From: Rhodothermales bacterium | GTDB taxonomy: Bacteria; Bacteroidota; Rhodothermia; Rhodothermales; UBA10348 | Length of the DNA stretch: 32,833 bases | NCBI GenBank assembly: GCA_017859335.1 | Contig: JAFMNH010000007.1 | Span: 1 to 32,833 of the forward strand | Direction: 5' to 3' | Shown here: positions 1 through 8,990 of the stretch, piece by piece | Layout: every line of letters starts with the position of its first letter | Position numbering within the stretch: the stretch's first letter is position 1 | Translations under genes and position numbers: made by a program | The notes under the pieces: model-generated | What the model was told of the DNA's origin: nothing | The model's input: only the letters and a program-made list of their open reading frames with translations | Databases searched by the model: none

Positions 1-723
1 TCCCAGCGCAATGATCAGCAGGGACGAGATGGCCGTGAAGTAGTAGTTGCCCAGTGGATTGACTAGCACCGAGGGGTCGATGATCTGGGCTGCTGGCTGC
101 GTGAAGCCCTGCAGGAGTGGATCGAGCGCACCAGGCAACGGATTGGCCGAAAAGCCTCCTGAGACCCCGGCAAACGCAGCCGCAATACCCGCAATCGGGT
201 GCCGCCCAACGGCGTAAAAGATGATGCCGCCCAGGGGTATGACGAGCACGTATCCGGCATCGATGGCACTGTGCGAAATAAGGCCGACCAGCACAATCAT
301 CGGCGTCATGAGCGCCTTGGGTGTCCATGACAAGGTCATTTTGATGCTGGTGTTGAAATACCCGGCCTCATCGGCCACACCGACGCCCAGCATGGCCACG
401 AGGACGACGCCCAGTGGCGCGAAGCCCGTGAAAATGGTCACCATCTGGGAGAGGAACGTGGCCATCGCATCCCCGGCCAGCAGGTTGTTGATGACGATTG
501 GTGTGCCAGAACGGGGGTCGATTTCGCTGAATGACATGCCCGACATGATCCAGGACAGGATCCAGACAACGACCAGCGAAATCAGGAAGAGGATGGCGGG
601 GTCGGGCAACTTGTTGCCGATGACCTCGATGCGGTTGAGGGCCCGTTCGATGAAGCCGGGCTTGGCTTGGGCAGAAGTGTCCATGGGGGAGCGGGTTGCG
701 TCTGATGAATGTTGGGTTTTCAT
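1..723 (-). CDS. AbgT-family transporter, N-terminal part (runs off window)
   Basis: An open frame starts at ATG 723 and stays open to base 1, giving 241 residues of a protein usually about 500 long. Residues 29-46 (ALNRIEVIGNKLPDPAIL) match the conserved N-terminal entry of the AbgT family, and GGFSANPLPGALDPLLQG (189-206) matches its hallmark substrate-binding hairpin. Hydrophobic membrane segments are visible at about 42-61, 99-118, 138-170 and 226-241. AbgT proteins are inner-membrane, ion-driven carriers; the founding member takes up p-aminobenzoyl-glutamate, and others have been reported to export antimetabolites such as sulfonamides, so the substrate here is open. It lies 47 bases downstream of the galactanase gene on the same strand and may be cotranscribed. 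No Shine-Dalgarno site precedes the ATG. The family call is secure; the function is not. Confidence 0.88.
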   Translation of the reverse strand, partial: MKTQHSSDATRSPMDTSAQAKPGFIERALNRIEVIGNKLPDPAILFLISLVVVWILSWIMSGMSFSEIDPRSGTPIVINNLLAGDAMATFLSQMVTIFTGFAPLGVVLVAMLGVGVADEAGYFNTSIKMTLSWTPKALMTPMIVLVGLISHSAIDAGYVLVIPLGGIIFYAVGRHPIAGIAAAFAGVSGGFSANPLPGALDPLLQGFTQPAAQIIDPSVLVNPLGNYYFTAISSLLIIALG

Positions 724-770
724 GAACCGAACCGGAGGAATCTACGGGGTTCATGCGGGAATCGCGACTG

Positions 771-2165
771 CTACGGGAGGATGGTTATCATCCGTACCTC
801 CGTGCGCTTTCCTCGGGCATCGCGGAAAGAAACGCGATACACGCCGGGTGTCAAGCCGGCCGTATCAAGATGCCATCGACCTGCAGGGACGGCAGTGGTA
901 CCTACCTCGCGCCCCTGGATATCGAAGAGGCGAACCATACCGCTATCGGCGCTTGTGCCACGGACAGGATCTCCCTGTCGAACCGGGTTGGGATAGACCT
1001 CCATCTGCAGCGGGGAAGATTCTGGGCTGGCCGCTTCGCTGGCCACATTGAAAAAGGGATTCAACGCGCTGGCCGCCGGCAAAACGTCGCCATTATTGTC
1101 GAAGAGGGCCAGGTTTTCCCAGGCGGTCGGGTATTGGGGGAGCGCCCACAGCTCAGGCGACCAGTAGCAGACGCCGACACCCATCCTGTCCGGCAGATCC
1201 AGAACCCGCTGAACGATGGCCTCCATCATGGCCCGCTGGCCTTCGGGTGTGGCCGGGTAGCCGTCGATGAGCTGATCGGCGCTGCCCACGAAGTTGTTCT
1301 GGCTGTCAAACCACTGCAACGTCCACGGATAGGCGATTTCAGACAGCATGACGGGCTTGTCGTACCGCGTGGTGGCCACGTCGAGGGCAGCCTCCAGATC
1401 ACTCAGGTCGCCGTGCCAGAACGGGTAATACGAAAGCCCGATCAGGTCGAAATCCACATTGAAGTCGGTGAAATTATCGAAGAACCACCGCACGCCGTTC
1501 GCATCGCCGCCCCGGTCAATGTGGATCATGATCTGGATGTCATTACCGCCCGCTTCCCGGACGCCCTCTATGCCGGCTTTCGTCAGCGCCGTGTACCGGC
1601 CCCACTGGGACGTGGTGTCGAAGCTGCCACCCACGCGACCTTCATCCCACAACATGCCGGTGGTGGTTTCATTTCCGATCTGTACGATGTCCGGGGTTGT
1701 CCCCTGGTCGACCAACGCTTGGATGACATTGGCTGAATAGGTCCGCACGGAGTCCCGCAGGGCGGTGAAATTCAAGTTTTCCCACGCAGCCGGCTTGTAC
1801 TGTTTTCCGGGGTCGGCCCAGTAGTCGGAATAATGGAAATCCAGCATGAAACCGAGGTCCAGGGCCTTGATGCGCTTCGCCATCTGGAGCGTTGCTGCCA
1901 GTCCATCGCGTCCATTGTCCGGTGTATGCCAGATGCGCAGACGTACCATGTTCATTCCGTGATCCTTCAGGATGGCCATGGCATTTTTCTGCATGCCGCC
2001 ATCGTAGAATCGGGCGCCAGCGGCCTCGAGTTCATCCAGGTAGGACATGTCCCCGCAGGCTTGGAACGGTCGTGACTGACTCGAAGCAGACTGCACGAGA
2101 AGGAACAGGGCCAGAATGGCAAGTGGGCGGTACATCCGGGATGGGTTGTCGGTTCTTCCGTTCAT
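771..2165 (-). CDS. GH53 arabinogalactan endo-beta-1,4-galactanase with T9SS sorting domain
   Basis: Secreted glycoside hydrolase that should cut beta-1,4-galactan, the backbone of type I arabinogalactan in pectin. The family signature GDMSYLDELEAAGARFYDGG lies at residues 38-57, the acid/base glutamate is E166 in QIGNETTTGM, and the nucleophile is E276 in MLSEIAYPW. A signal peptide follows Met11 (MYRPLAILALFLLVQSASSQ). The last 80 or so residues form a beta-rich T9SS sorting domain beginning at VYPNP (390-394), so the enzyme is probably exported across the outer membrane and attached to the surface or released. ATG 2165 gives 464 residues; ATG 2135 puts the signal peptide at the very start and is equally plausible. 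The closest neighbour is an AbgT transporter, with no sugar transporter visible in the window. Confidence 0.93.
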   Translation of the reverse strand: MNGRTDNPSRMYRPLAILALFLLVQSASSQSRPFQACGDMSYLDELEAAGARFYDGGMQKNAMAILKDHGMNMVRLRIWHTPDNGRDGLAATLQMAKRIKALDLGFMLDFHYSDYWADPGKQYKPAAWENLNFTALRDSVRTYSANVIQALVDQGTTPDIVQIGNETTTGMLWDEGRVGGSFDTTSQWGRYTALTKAGIEGVREAGGNDIQIMIHIDRGGDANGVRWFFDNFTDFNVDFDLIGLSYYPFWHGDLSDLEAALDVATTRYDKPVMLSEIAYPWTLQWFDSQNNFVGSADQLIDGYPATPEGQRAMMEAIVQRVLDLPDRMGVGVCYWSPELWALPQYPTAWENLALFDNNGDVLPAASALNPFFNVASEAASPESSPLQMEVYPNPVRQGDPVRGTSADSGMVRLFDIQGREVGTTAVPAGRWHLDTAGLTPGVYRVSFRDARGKRTEVRMITILP

Positions 2166-2311
2166 CCGTCAGATATACGACGCGCCGGCTTCTGTTTCAC
2201 GGTATTCTCTGGAATGGTTGGACTGTAATAATCGTCAGAGCGGCAGAAACGCCGTTTTGATCGGTGCGTTATGCTTTTGGACACCTGCAACCTTACCCCT
2301 TCGTGACACTG
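2166..2311. promoter_or_regulatory. Divergent intergenic region between galactanase and propeller-protein genes
   Basis: These 146 bases separate two genes pointing away from each other, so both promoters must lie here or close by. I see no convincing copy of the Bacteroidota -7 element (TAnnTTTG) with a correctly spaced upstream TTG, and no clear operator repeat. It is called regulatory from position only. Confidence 0.3.
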
Positions 2312-4696
2312 ATGTACCGACATTCTTTCCATCGTCTTTTTGCACTGGTCGTGGCCCTCGCCTTTCTGACGGTGCCCGCCTCGGCCCAATCCCTCGCCGT
2401 TGATGGCTCCACCGGCCTCGGATTCGGAGGTACGGTTTCGATTTCCGGCGATCACATCGTGGTCGGCTCGGCGCCCACGGGATGGCCCCGCGGTGATGAG
2501 CCCGCCGGTGTGGTGTACGTCTTCTCCCGCGCCACAGACGGCGCATGGAATGAGGCCGCTCGCCTCATGGCGTCCGATGCCCAGGTGGGTGATGACTTCG
2601 GCCGCACGGTGGCCATGCATGGTAATCGCATCGTCGTAGGCGCACCCGGCATGAATGCTGCCTACGTCTACGATCTGCAGGAGGATGGCAGCTGGGCCCA
2701 GACGGGTAAGCTGGAGCCCTCCAGCCTGGCTGAAGGCGCCGAGTTCGGCGGGGCCTACGCCCGCGCCGGCAGCCGCACAGGCAACATCGCCTTTGCCAAG
2801 GATCAGATCATCGTGACCTCCTACAATGGCGAAACACATGACGGTGCGGTCCACGTTTTCCGCCCGTCGGACGGTGGATGGGAGGAGATGGTCACCCTCA
2901 AGGCCGCAACGGCCAAGGAAGGCGATGGCTTCGGCTTCGCCGTGGCTGCTGACGATGGCAACATCTTTATTGCCGCGCCCCGCACGAACGAGCAGGCCGG
3001 TGTCATTTATGTCTTCATGGACCACGGCTACTGGATGCAGATGGGCATGCTCAAGCCTTCGGGTGAAGGCGCCGCGCAGTTGGGGTCCTCCCTGGCTGTT
3101 TCGGGGGGCAAAGTCTTCGCCGGGGCTCCGGCCACGAACCGTACGGGTGCTGTTGAGGTTTACGCCATGCAGCCCAATGGCATCTTTGGGCATGAAAAGA
3201 TGCTTTCGCCCGTGGTTGAGGAAGGTCAGCGCCTGTTCGGTTTCGGTCGTGGCGTGGCGGCCAGCGGCAACCACGCGGTCATCACGGCGGGTGGCGCGGC
3301 CTACGCTGTGGCGCTTGATTCGGGCGACATGACCCGCATTGAAGCGCCCGAGCGTCGCCTGCAGCCCGGATTCGGAACCGGTGTGGCCTTTGACGGCACG
3401 ACGGCTGTCGTTGGCAGCCCGTCGGCGGATTATGAGGCCGGTGTGGCGTCCGTCTGGGAAGCCACGGCCGACGGCTGGAATCACACGGCCACGCTGGAGA
3501 GCGAAGTCATCCGCTTTGCTTCCTACTCGGGCGACAAGGTGGAGTGCGAGGACGGTTCGGCCCAAGGCTTTGCCTGTGACAACGTTGATCTCGTCTCTTT
3601 CATGAGCGTCGGCGACGTTTCCACCGACCGCGGCGTGGGCATGACCGACATCTGGGGCTGGGAAGATCCCGAAACGGGGAAGGAGTGGGTCATCCTCGGA
3701 CGCACTGAGGGGGTATCGTTCGTCGATATCTCCAACCCTGGCAATCCGGTCTGGGTGGGCGAAATGCCGAAGACCGCGAGCTCCCCTGGTTCGGGATGGC
3801 GCGACGTCAAGGTGTACAAGGACCACGCCTTCGTCGTAGCCGATGGCGCCGAGCAGCACGGCCTGCAGATCTTTGACCTGACGCAGCTTCGAGACGTGGA
3901 TCCGGCCGACATGCCCGTCACCTTCCCGGAAACAGCCCGCTACGATGGTACGGCCTCCACGCACAACGTGGTCATCAACGAAGAAACCGGCTTTGCCTAC
4001 CTCGTTGGCAACCGCTCCGGTGGTGAGACCTGCGGCGGACAGCTGCACATGGTGGACATCCGCGACCCGCAGAACCCGGTCTTTGCCGGCTGCCAGTCCT
4101 TCGATGACGCCGGTGGTACGCACGATTCGCAGTGCGTCCTCTACCGGGGCGACGACACAGACTACCAGGGCCGTGAGATCTGCTTCAACTCCAGCGGCAA
4201 CATGTTCGTGATTGCCGACGTGACAGATAAGGAAAACGCCGTTACGCTGGCCGCTACGTCCTACCCGAACCAGGCCTACACGCACCAGGGCTGGCTGACG
4301 GAGGACCATGATTATTTCTACATGAACGATGAGCTGGACGAGATGGGTGGTCTGACCGAGCAGACGCGTACGCTTATCTGGGACGTGCGCGATCTGGAGG
4401 ATCCGGTGCTGGTCAAGGAGTTTTACCTGTCCAATGCCGCTTCGGACCACAACCTGTACGTCAAGGACAACTTCATGTACCAGTCCAACTACCAGGCCGG
4501 CCTGCGCATCCTGGACATCACGGATCCGGAAAACCCGGTCGAAGTGGGTCACTTCGATACGGTGCCCTTCGGTGAGGATGAAGCAGGATTCGGTGGGTCC
4601 TGGAGCAACTATCCGTACTTCAAGAGCGGCATCATTGCCGTCAGCAGCCGCGGGGAAGGGCTCTTCCTGCTGCGCAAACGCGAGCTGGACCTGTGA
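2312..4696 (+). CDS. Secreted double beta-propeller protein: FG-GAP repeats plus choice-of-anchor B domain
   Basis: A signal peptide (MYRHSFHRLFALVVALAFLT, ending PASAQS) supports ATG 2312 and a 794-residue product; an in-frame ATG at 2264 would add 16 hydrophilic residues before it. Up to about base 3530 there are roughly seven FG-GAP-like blades, each with a pattern such as FGRTVAMHGNRIVVGAP, as in integrin-type propellers. From about base 3533 (VECEDGSAQGFACDN) to the end it matches the choice-of-anchor B family, with LVIVD-type blades such as GVSFVDISNPGNPVWVG, LHMVDIRDPQNPVFAG and LRILDITDPENPVEVG. Proteins of this family usually carry a varied C-terminal anchor, but this one stops at RKRELDL with no sorting domain visible. 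Its function is unknown; surface binding or adhesion is a guess from the fold. Confidence 0.88.
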   Translation: MYRHSFHRLFALVVALAFLTVPASAQSLAVDGSTGLGFGGTVSISGDHIVVGSAPTGWPRGDEPAGVVYVFSRATDGAWNEAARLMASDAQVGDDFGRTVAMHGNRIVVGAPGMNAAYVYDLQEDGSWAQTGKLEPSSLAEGAEFGGAYARAGSRTGNIAFAKDQIIVTSYNGETHDGAVHVFRPSDGGWEEMVTLKAATAKEGDGFGFAVAADDGNIFIAAPRTNEQAGVIYVFMDHGYWMQMGMLKPSGEGAAQLGSSLAVSGGKVFAGAPATNRTGAVEVYAMQPNGIFGHEKMLSPVVEEGQRLFGFGRGVAASGNHAVITAGGAAYAVALDSGDMTRIEAPERRLQPGFGTGVAFDGTTAVVGSPSADYEAGVASVWEATADGWNHTATLESEVIRFASYSGDKVECEDGSAQGFACDNVDLVSFMSVGDVSTDRGVGMTDIWGWEDPETGKEWVILGRTEGVSFVDISNPGNPVWVGEMPKTASSPGSGWRDVKVYKDHAFVVADGAEQHGLQIFDLTQLRDVDPADMPVTFPETARYDGTASTHNVVINEETGFAYLVGNRSGGETCGGQLHMVDIRDPQNPVFAGCQSFDDAGGTHDSQCVLYRGDDTDYQGREICFNSSGNMFVIADVTDKENAVTLAATSYPNQAYTHQGWLTEDHDYFYMNDELDEMGGLTEQTRTLIWDVRDLEDPVLVKEFYLSNAASDHNLYVKDNFMYQSNYQAGLRILDITDPENPVEVGHFDTVPFGEDEAGFGGSWSNYPYFKSGIIAVSSRGEGLFLLRKRELDL

Positions 4697-4736
4697 TTTG
4701 ACGTGATCTGCCTACTGATCTGATGAGATTGGCGAT

Positions 4737-4774
4737 ATGCGGCGGGGCGAGGTGGATACCTCGCCCCGCCGCAT
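4737..4774. terminator. Bidirectional terminator-like hairpin between convergent genes
   Basis: Two perfect 17-base arms (4737-4753 and 4758-4774, with core GCGGCGGGGCGAGG) enclose a four-base loop. It sits 40 bases after the propeller-protein stop and 24 bases after the racemase-family stop on the other strand, so it can serve both transcripts. Neither side has a run of T, so it is either an atypical intrinsic terminator or a 3'-end stabilising stem. Confidence 0.7.
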
Positions 4775-4798
4775 TCAACCCGTTCGAATAGCGCGTCC

Positions 4799-5845
4799 TC
4801 AGGCCCCGGGCCAGGTATCTCCTACGCGGTACCCCTGTGGCCATGGATCGTCAGGATCCAGCATGAGCTGCCGGGTCCCTACAATCCATGCCCGGCCTGA
4901 AACCGTTGGGATGACGGCTTGGCGCTCGCCATCAGTGCCTCCGGCCCCCACGGTCGTCGTTCCGGCAATTCGCCCGATGAACTCCGAGTCGATGATGGAT
5001 CGGGCCCGATAGGTCATATCGCCCGTCATTCGTCCTTTCGCATGCAATACCGCCATGCGAGCCGAAACCCCCGTACCGGTCGGACACCGGTCGAGTTTTC
5101 CCGGGCGGATCGCCACGGTGTTCCGCCCGGTGAGTACGCCGTCTTTTTCGACCAACGGCTCGGTGAACTGGCAGAAGGAGATGTGGTCCCAATCCGGATT
5201 TTCAGGATGCGTGAATCCGAGTTGGTCATTGGCAGCTGCCACAATCTGGACTCCGAGCTGAGCCAGCTTCTGGGCATTTCCCGGGTGCAGCTCCACGCGT
5301 GCCTCGGCGGCATCCACGATCACAAAACTGTCGCCGCCGTAGGCTGTATCCACTCGCAACGTACCGACGCCCGCAACCTCGAGCTTGGCATCCAGCTGGT
5401 CCGCGAATGAGGGCACATTCGTAATCTGCACCCGCTCGGCCTTTCCGTCACGACATGTTGCCGTGACCCGGACCAACCCTCCCGGGGCCTCCAGTGTGAG
5501 CACGGTCTCGGGCTCCTGCATAGGGATCATGCCCGTGTCCAAGAGGGCCGTGGCCACGCACATGGAATTCGACCCGGACATGGGTGGCGTATCGGCGGGC
5601 TCCATGATGATGAATCCCATATCCGCATCCGGGTGCTTTGGAGGCACGAGCAGATTCACGTGCCGGAATACGCCGCCACGGGGCTCGTTCAGGACGAAAT
5701 TGCGAAGCGTTTCATCCTGCGCAATCCACGAGCGCTGCTCCCAGATCGTTTCTCCCGGAGGCGGCGCAACGCCACCAACAATGACATCTCCGACCTCTCC
5801 CTCAGCGTGGACGCTGACAATCTGTATCAACTTCTGCGTTCTCAC
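4799..5845 (-). CDS. Proline racemase-family enzyme, probably trans-3-hydroxy-L-proline dehydratase type
   Basis: Full-length (348 residues) member of the proline racemase superfamily, cytoplasmic, no signal peptide. The N-terminal half contains [15 protein letters not shown] (11-25) and [18 protein letters not shown] (53-70). Classical racemases and 4-hydroxyproline epimerases have cysteine at two active-site positions (MCGHN and SPCGTG). Here the first is serine (S90 in MSGSN) and the second threonine (T256 in CPTGTG), with a cysteine, C254, two residues earlier. Threonine at the second position is the known mark of trans-3-hydroxyproline dehydratases, which make delta-1-pyrroline-2-carboxylate, so dehydration is the better guess. 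The start is GTG 5845, only 25 bases after the stop of the S15 peptidase gene, and proline-specific peptidases upstream fit a role in hydroxyproline breakdown. The reaction is inferred, not proven. Confidence 0.85.
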   Translation of the reverse strand: MRTQKLIQIVSVHAEGEVGDVIVGGVAPPPGETIWEQRSWIAQDETLRNFVLNEPRGGVFRHVNLLVPPKHPDADMGFIIMEPADTPPMSGSNSMCVATALLDTGMIPMQEPETVLTLEAPGGLVRVTATCRDGKAERVQITNVPSFADQLDAKLEVAGVGTLRVDTAYGGDSFVIVDAAEARVELHPGNAQKLAQLGVQIVAAANDQLGFTHPENPDWDHISFCQFTEPLVEKDGVLTGRNTVAIRPGKLDRCPTGTGVSARMAVLHAKGRMTGDMTYRARSIIDSEFIGRIAGTTTVGAGGTDGERQAVIPTVSGRAWIVGTRQLMLDPDDPWPQGYRVGDTWPGA

Positions 5846-5870
5846 AATCCGCTTTGGTCAAGGGTGGGGG

Positions 5871-7679
5871 TCAGTTCGTGCCCATTCCGTCTTCGAGCGC
5901 CGCGCGACCACCGACGATCGGAATCTCGATGGACGTCGCATCGAGATCCACCTGGAGTTCAGCGCCCGGGGCGGGCCACAGCGTGAAATCCCGGTCCGAG
6001 GACATGATCATGAGTCCGATCTTCTGTCCAGCTGGAATCACCTGATCATCCGGCTGCAGATCAAATTCGAATTCAACGAATTCACCGGGTGTGAGCGGCA
6101 TGCTTTCCGTCATGGACTCCGCATTCTGTGGATCGAACCACCCACGGGTGATGATGCCGCCACGGGCCCGTCGTCCTTCGGTCCATGGTAGGGAAACCAG
6201 CCAAACGGAGAAATTGACCGCAGGCTTGCTCGCAGCCAATCGGACCTTCATGGTGGCTGTACCGGAGATATGGATGTCCTGACTCAGCGCTGGCGTCACG
6301 TACAAGAGACGGTGATTGGTGTATTCGGCCGTAGCCAGCGATCGGCCATCAAACGACACGTTGTCGACGAGGGATTCAACGCCTTGGGAAGGTGACTGCT
6401 CGAGCGACAATGCAGCCGTGTACTGACCACCTTTGGCAGGGAAAAGACGCACACCCTCGGATTCAGGATGCGGATAGTCCGCGTAGGGCGTGGGCTCCAG
6501 GCGCTCATCTCCCTCGCGCACGATCCATGCTTTCGGGTCGTTTTCCACACCATTCTCGACGTCGTAGAGGAATCGCGTGAACCACTTGTTCATCATGTCG
6601 AGCGGCGGAGGCCCTCCGTGTCCGCCCTGGTGGTAATACATCTGAACGGGCACCTGACCCTCGAGCGCTTCTACGATGCGCACGCTGTGCTCAGGCATTA
6701 CATTCCAGTCATTGAAAGCATGCGCCATGAGGGTGGCAGCCTTCACGTTGTCAATCACGTTCAGGTAATCGCGTCCGGCCCAGAAGTCATTGTAGTCGCC
6801 GGTCGCCCGATCCATGCCTTCCACGTACTCGCCATCCCGGATCGTGGCGTTGCAGTAGTCCCGACGGTCGCTTTCTTGACTATGGATGAAGTCGTAGAGC
6901 ACGTCGATGTCTTCGCCCAGATACCCACCGGGATGACGAACCAGACCGTTCGTACGGTAGTAGTGCCAGTAGGAGGTATTTGGCGCTACCGGAATGATGG
7001 CTTTCAGTCCATCCACGCCCGTGGTGGCTGCCGCCAATGGCAGCGTGCCGTTGTACGAGGTGCCGGTCATGCCTACATTGCCCGTGGACCAGCCTGCTGC
7101 GATCTCTTCGCCGCCGACCGGAGCCGTGTAGGCCTTGGCTCGACCATTAAGCCAGTCAATGACCGCCTTCGGTGCCAGGGACTCGTTCATGCCGCCTACG
7201 GTCGGGCACCCTTGGGAAAGCCCTGTCCCGGGAGATTCCGAGTGCACGACGGCAAATCCGCGGGGCAGCCAGTCGGCCACGTACCCGTTTGAGATACCAG
7301 GTTGGATTCGGGGTTTGAACCCATCGAATTTTTCCTTCTCTGGCGGCTCCTGTCCTACTTCGTGCCGCACATCCCAGAAAAGATCCGCCAGCCCGGCCGT
7401 ACCGGCATAGTAGGGACTCGATCCGTAGATGACGGGTACTTGGAGCCCCTCGGTTTCTGTCTGGGCCTGGCGCACGACGGCAGCATGAACCCGATCCAAG
7501 GCGCCATCTCCGTCGGAATCGAATTCGGTTTCAACCCAGACTTCCTCCCGAATCCAGGCGGATTCATCGCTGAAGGCCTCTACCACCTGTGCCATCCCGT
7601 TCTCGAAAACGGGCCCGGTCTGCGCCCAGAGGGGCTGGATCAGAAGGGCAAGAGCAACAAGCAGAAGGGTGCGTTTCAT
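5871..7679 (-). CDS. Xaa-Pro dipeptidyl-peptidase, S15 family, secreted
   Basis: Serine peptidase of the CocE/PepX alpha/beta-hydrolase group, expected to release X-Pro dipeptides from peptide N-termini. A clear signal peptide (MKRTLLLVALALLIQPLWAQ) sends it to the periplasm or outside. The catalytic triad is visible: S208 in GMTGTSYNG, D324 in AFNDWNV and H354 in HQGGHGGPP. The C-terminal part, from about residue 400, is the jelly-roll domain of this family. At 602 residues it has the size of secreted bacterial members. The family also contains cocaine-esterase-like and glutaryl-7-ACA-type acylases, which cannot be excluded by sequence alone, but the tryptophan and tyrosine setting around the triad and the neighbouring proline iminopeptidase and hydroxyproline enzyme support X-Pro cleavage. 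It is preceded 48 bases upstream by the sugar dehydrogenase gene on the same strand. Confidence 0.9.
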   Translation of the reverse strand: MKRTLLLVALALLIQPLWAQTGPVFENGMAQVVEAFSDESAWIREEVWVETEFDSDGDGALDRVHAAVVRQAQTETEGLQVPVIYGSSPYYAGTAGLADLFWDVRHEVGQEPPEKEKFDGFKPRIQPGISNGYVADWLPRGFAVVHSESPGTGLSQGCPTVGGMNESLAPKAVIDWLNGRAKAYTAPVGGEEIAAGWSTGNVGMTGTSYNGTLPLAAATTGVDGLKAIIPVAPNTSYWHYYRTNGLVRHPGGYLGEDIDVLYDFIHSQESDRRDYCNATIRDGEYVEGMDRATGDYNDFWAGRDYLNVIDNVKAATLMAHAFNDWNVMPEHSVRIVEALEGQVPVQMYYHQGGHGGPPPLDMMNKWFTRFLYDVENGVENDPKAWIVREGDERLEPTPYADYPHPESEGVRLFPAKGGQYTAALSLEQSPSQGVESLVDNVSFDGRSLATAEYTNHRLLYVTPALSQDIHISGTATMKVRLAASKPAVNFSVWLVSLPWTEGRRARGGIITRGWFDPQNAESMTESMPLTPGEFVEFEFDLQPDDQVIPAGQKIGLMIMSSDRDFTLWPAPGAELQVDLDATSIEIPIVGGRAALEDGMGTN

Positions 7680-7727
7680 GGCAGAGCAGGTTGGTGTCCG
7701 GAAGAAAAAGGGATGCTACGAGGTCTG

Positions 7728-8870
7728 TCAGCGGGATGTTGTCGGGGCGAGCCGCACAATGTCTGCCTGTCCGACATTACTGTCCAGTCCAATGTAGAGG
7801 GCGCCATCGGGGCCCTGGCGGATATCGCGGATACGCCCCTGACCCTCGTAGAGGGTCTCTTCAGAGACGACGCTCGCATCGTTCATCTGCAGTCGCGCAA
7901 CCTGCTGGCCGCCGAGGCCACCAACAAACAGATTGCCCGTCCATGCGTCAATCAGACTTCCTGTGTACATGACCATACCGGACGTGGCAATGGACGGCAC
8001 CCAGTAGTGTACAGGCTGCTCCATGCCATCCTGGTGTGTCTTTTCGTGCAAGGGCTCACCGCCGTAGTTCACCCCATAGCCGATCACGGGCCAGCCATAG
8101 TTCAGGCCGGGCTTGACCAGGTTGAGTTCGTCGCCGCCTTGGGGGCCGTGCTCATTGATCCAGAGCCGGTCGCTGGCTGCATCGTAGACCATGCCCTGCG
8201 GGTTTCGGTGCCCATAGCTCCAAATGGAAGGCTCGATGCCATCCTGTCCCACAAACGGATTGTCTGACGGAATGCCACCATCATCCATGATGCGGTTGAC
8301 CGTGCCATGGTGATTGCTCCGGTCCTGAGCGGGATGATTGGCCTGGTCCCCGTTTGGATTGGCTTGGCGATCCCCAACGGTAACGAACAGGTAGCCTTCC
8401 CTGTCAAAAACGAGACGGGAACCGTAGTGCCCGCGTCCCCGGGTATTCGCCACAAAAATATCTTCGACATCCACGAGCGCCATGCCCTGCAGCCGGCCGC
8501 GTGCCACGGCCGTCGTGGAATTGTCATCCACAGGCTTGGCGTAGGACAGGTATACCCATTGGTTGGACTCGAAGTCAGGGTGCAAGGCCACGTCCAGCAG
8601 CCCTCCCTGGCCTTGGGCAAATACGTCCGGGACTCCGCTGATGGCCTCCTTCACAAGCATGCCGTCTGAAATCAGTCGAAGTCGACCTCCCCGTTCGGTT
8701 GCCAGAATGTCTCCATCAGGGAGGAAGGTGAATCCCCAGAGCGCCTCAAGGCCATCGGTTACAGTGGTCACATCGATGTCGACAAGGTCTGTGGACAGGT
8801 TCGTCGGCTGGGCATGGGCGCCAAAGGCCATACCGGCAACAAGGATGAATGCGGACAGGTATCGGGACAT
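7728..8870 (-). CDS. PQQ-dependent sugar (aldose) dehydrogenase, periplasmic
   Basis: Six-bladed propeller of the soluble glucose/sorbosone dehydrogenase family, which oxidises aldoses with the cofactor PQQ. ATG 8870 is chosen because it puts the signal peptide (MSRYLSAFILVAGMAFGAHAQ) at the N-terminus and gives 380 residues; the frame is open up to 8969 but that stretch is hydrophilic and proline-rich. Family motifs are GGLLDVALHP (about 89-98), HYGSRLVFD (148-156, with the conserved active-site histidine), YGHRNPQG (219-226) and EHGPQGGDELN (240-250). No PQQ synthesis genes are in the window, so the cofactor may be made elsewhere or taken up. It lies between two peptidase genes, 120 bases after the hydrolase and 48 before the S15 enzyme. 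Confidence 0.9.
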   Translation of the reverse strand: MSRYLSAFILVAGMAFGAHAQPTNLSTDLVDIDVTTVTDGLEALWGFTFLPDGDILATERGGRLRLISDGMLVKEAISGVPDVFAQGQGGLLDVALHPDFESNQWVYLSYAKPVDDNSTTAVARGRLQGMALVDVEDIFVANTRGRGHYGSRLVFDREGYLFVTVGDRQANPNGDQANHPAQDRSNHHGTVNRIMDDGGIPSDNPFVGQDGIEPSIWSYGHRNPQGMVYDAASDRLWINEHGPQGGDELNLVKPGLNYGWPVIGYGVNYGGEPLHEKTHQDGMEQPVHYWVPSIATSGMVMYTGSLIDAWTGNLFVGGLGGQQVARLQMNDASVVSEETLYEGQGRIRDIRQGPDGALYIGLDSNVGQADIVRLAPTTSR

Positions 8871-8990
8871 GGCTGGGCGTACTGGGTGATGAGGTGAATG
8901 CGCCGGAGTAACTGCAGGGAGGTCCGTTTCAGGGCTTGGCGGGGCGTCATGCTCCCCAGCCCGGATCAATAACGGGAAAGGTCGATCTGG

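Noticed and set aside
2162-4552. A 796-residue minus-strand open frame opposite the propeller-protein gene
   Set aside because: It is antisense to a clearly coding gene with family motifs, is rich in His/Arg/Val without any domain, and arises from the high GC content of the codons on the other strand.
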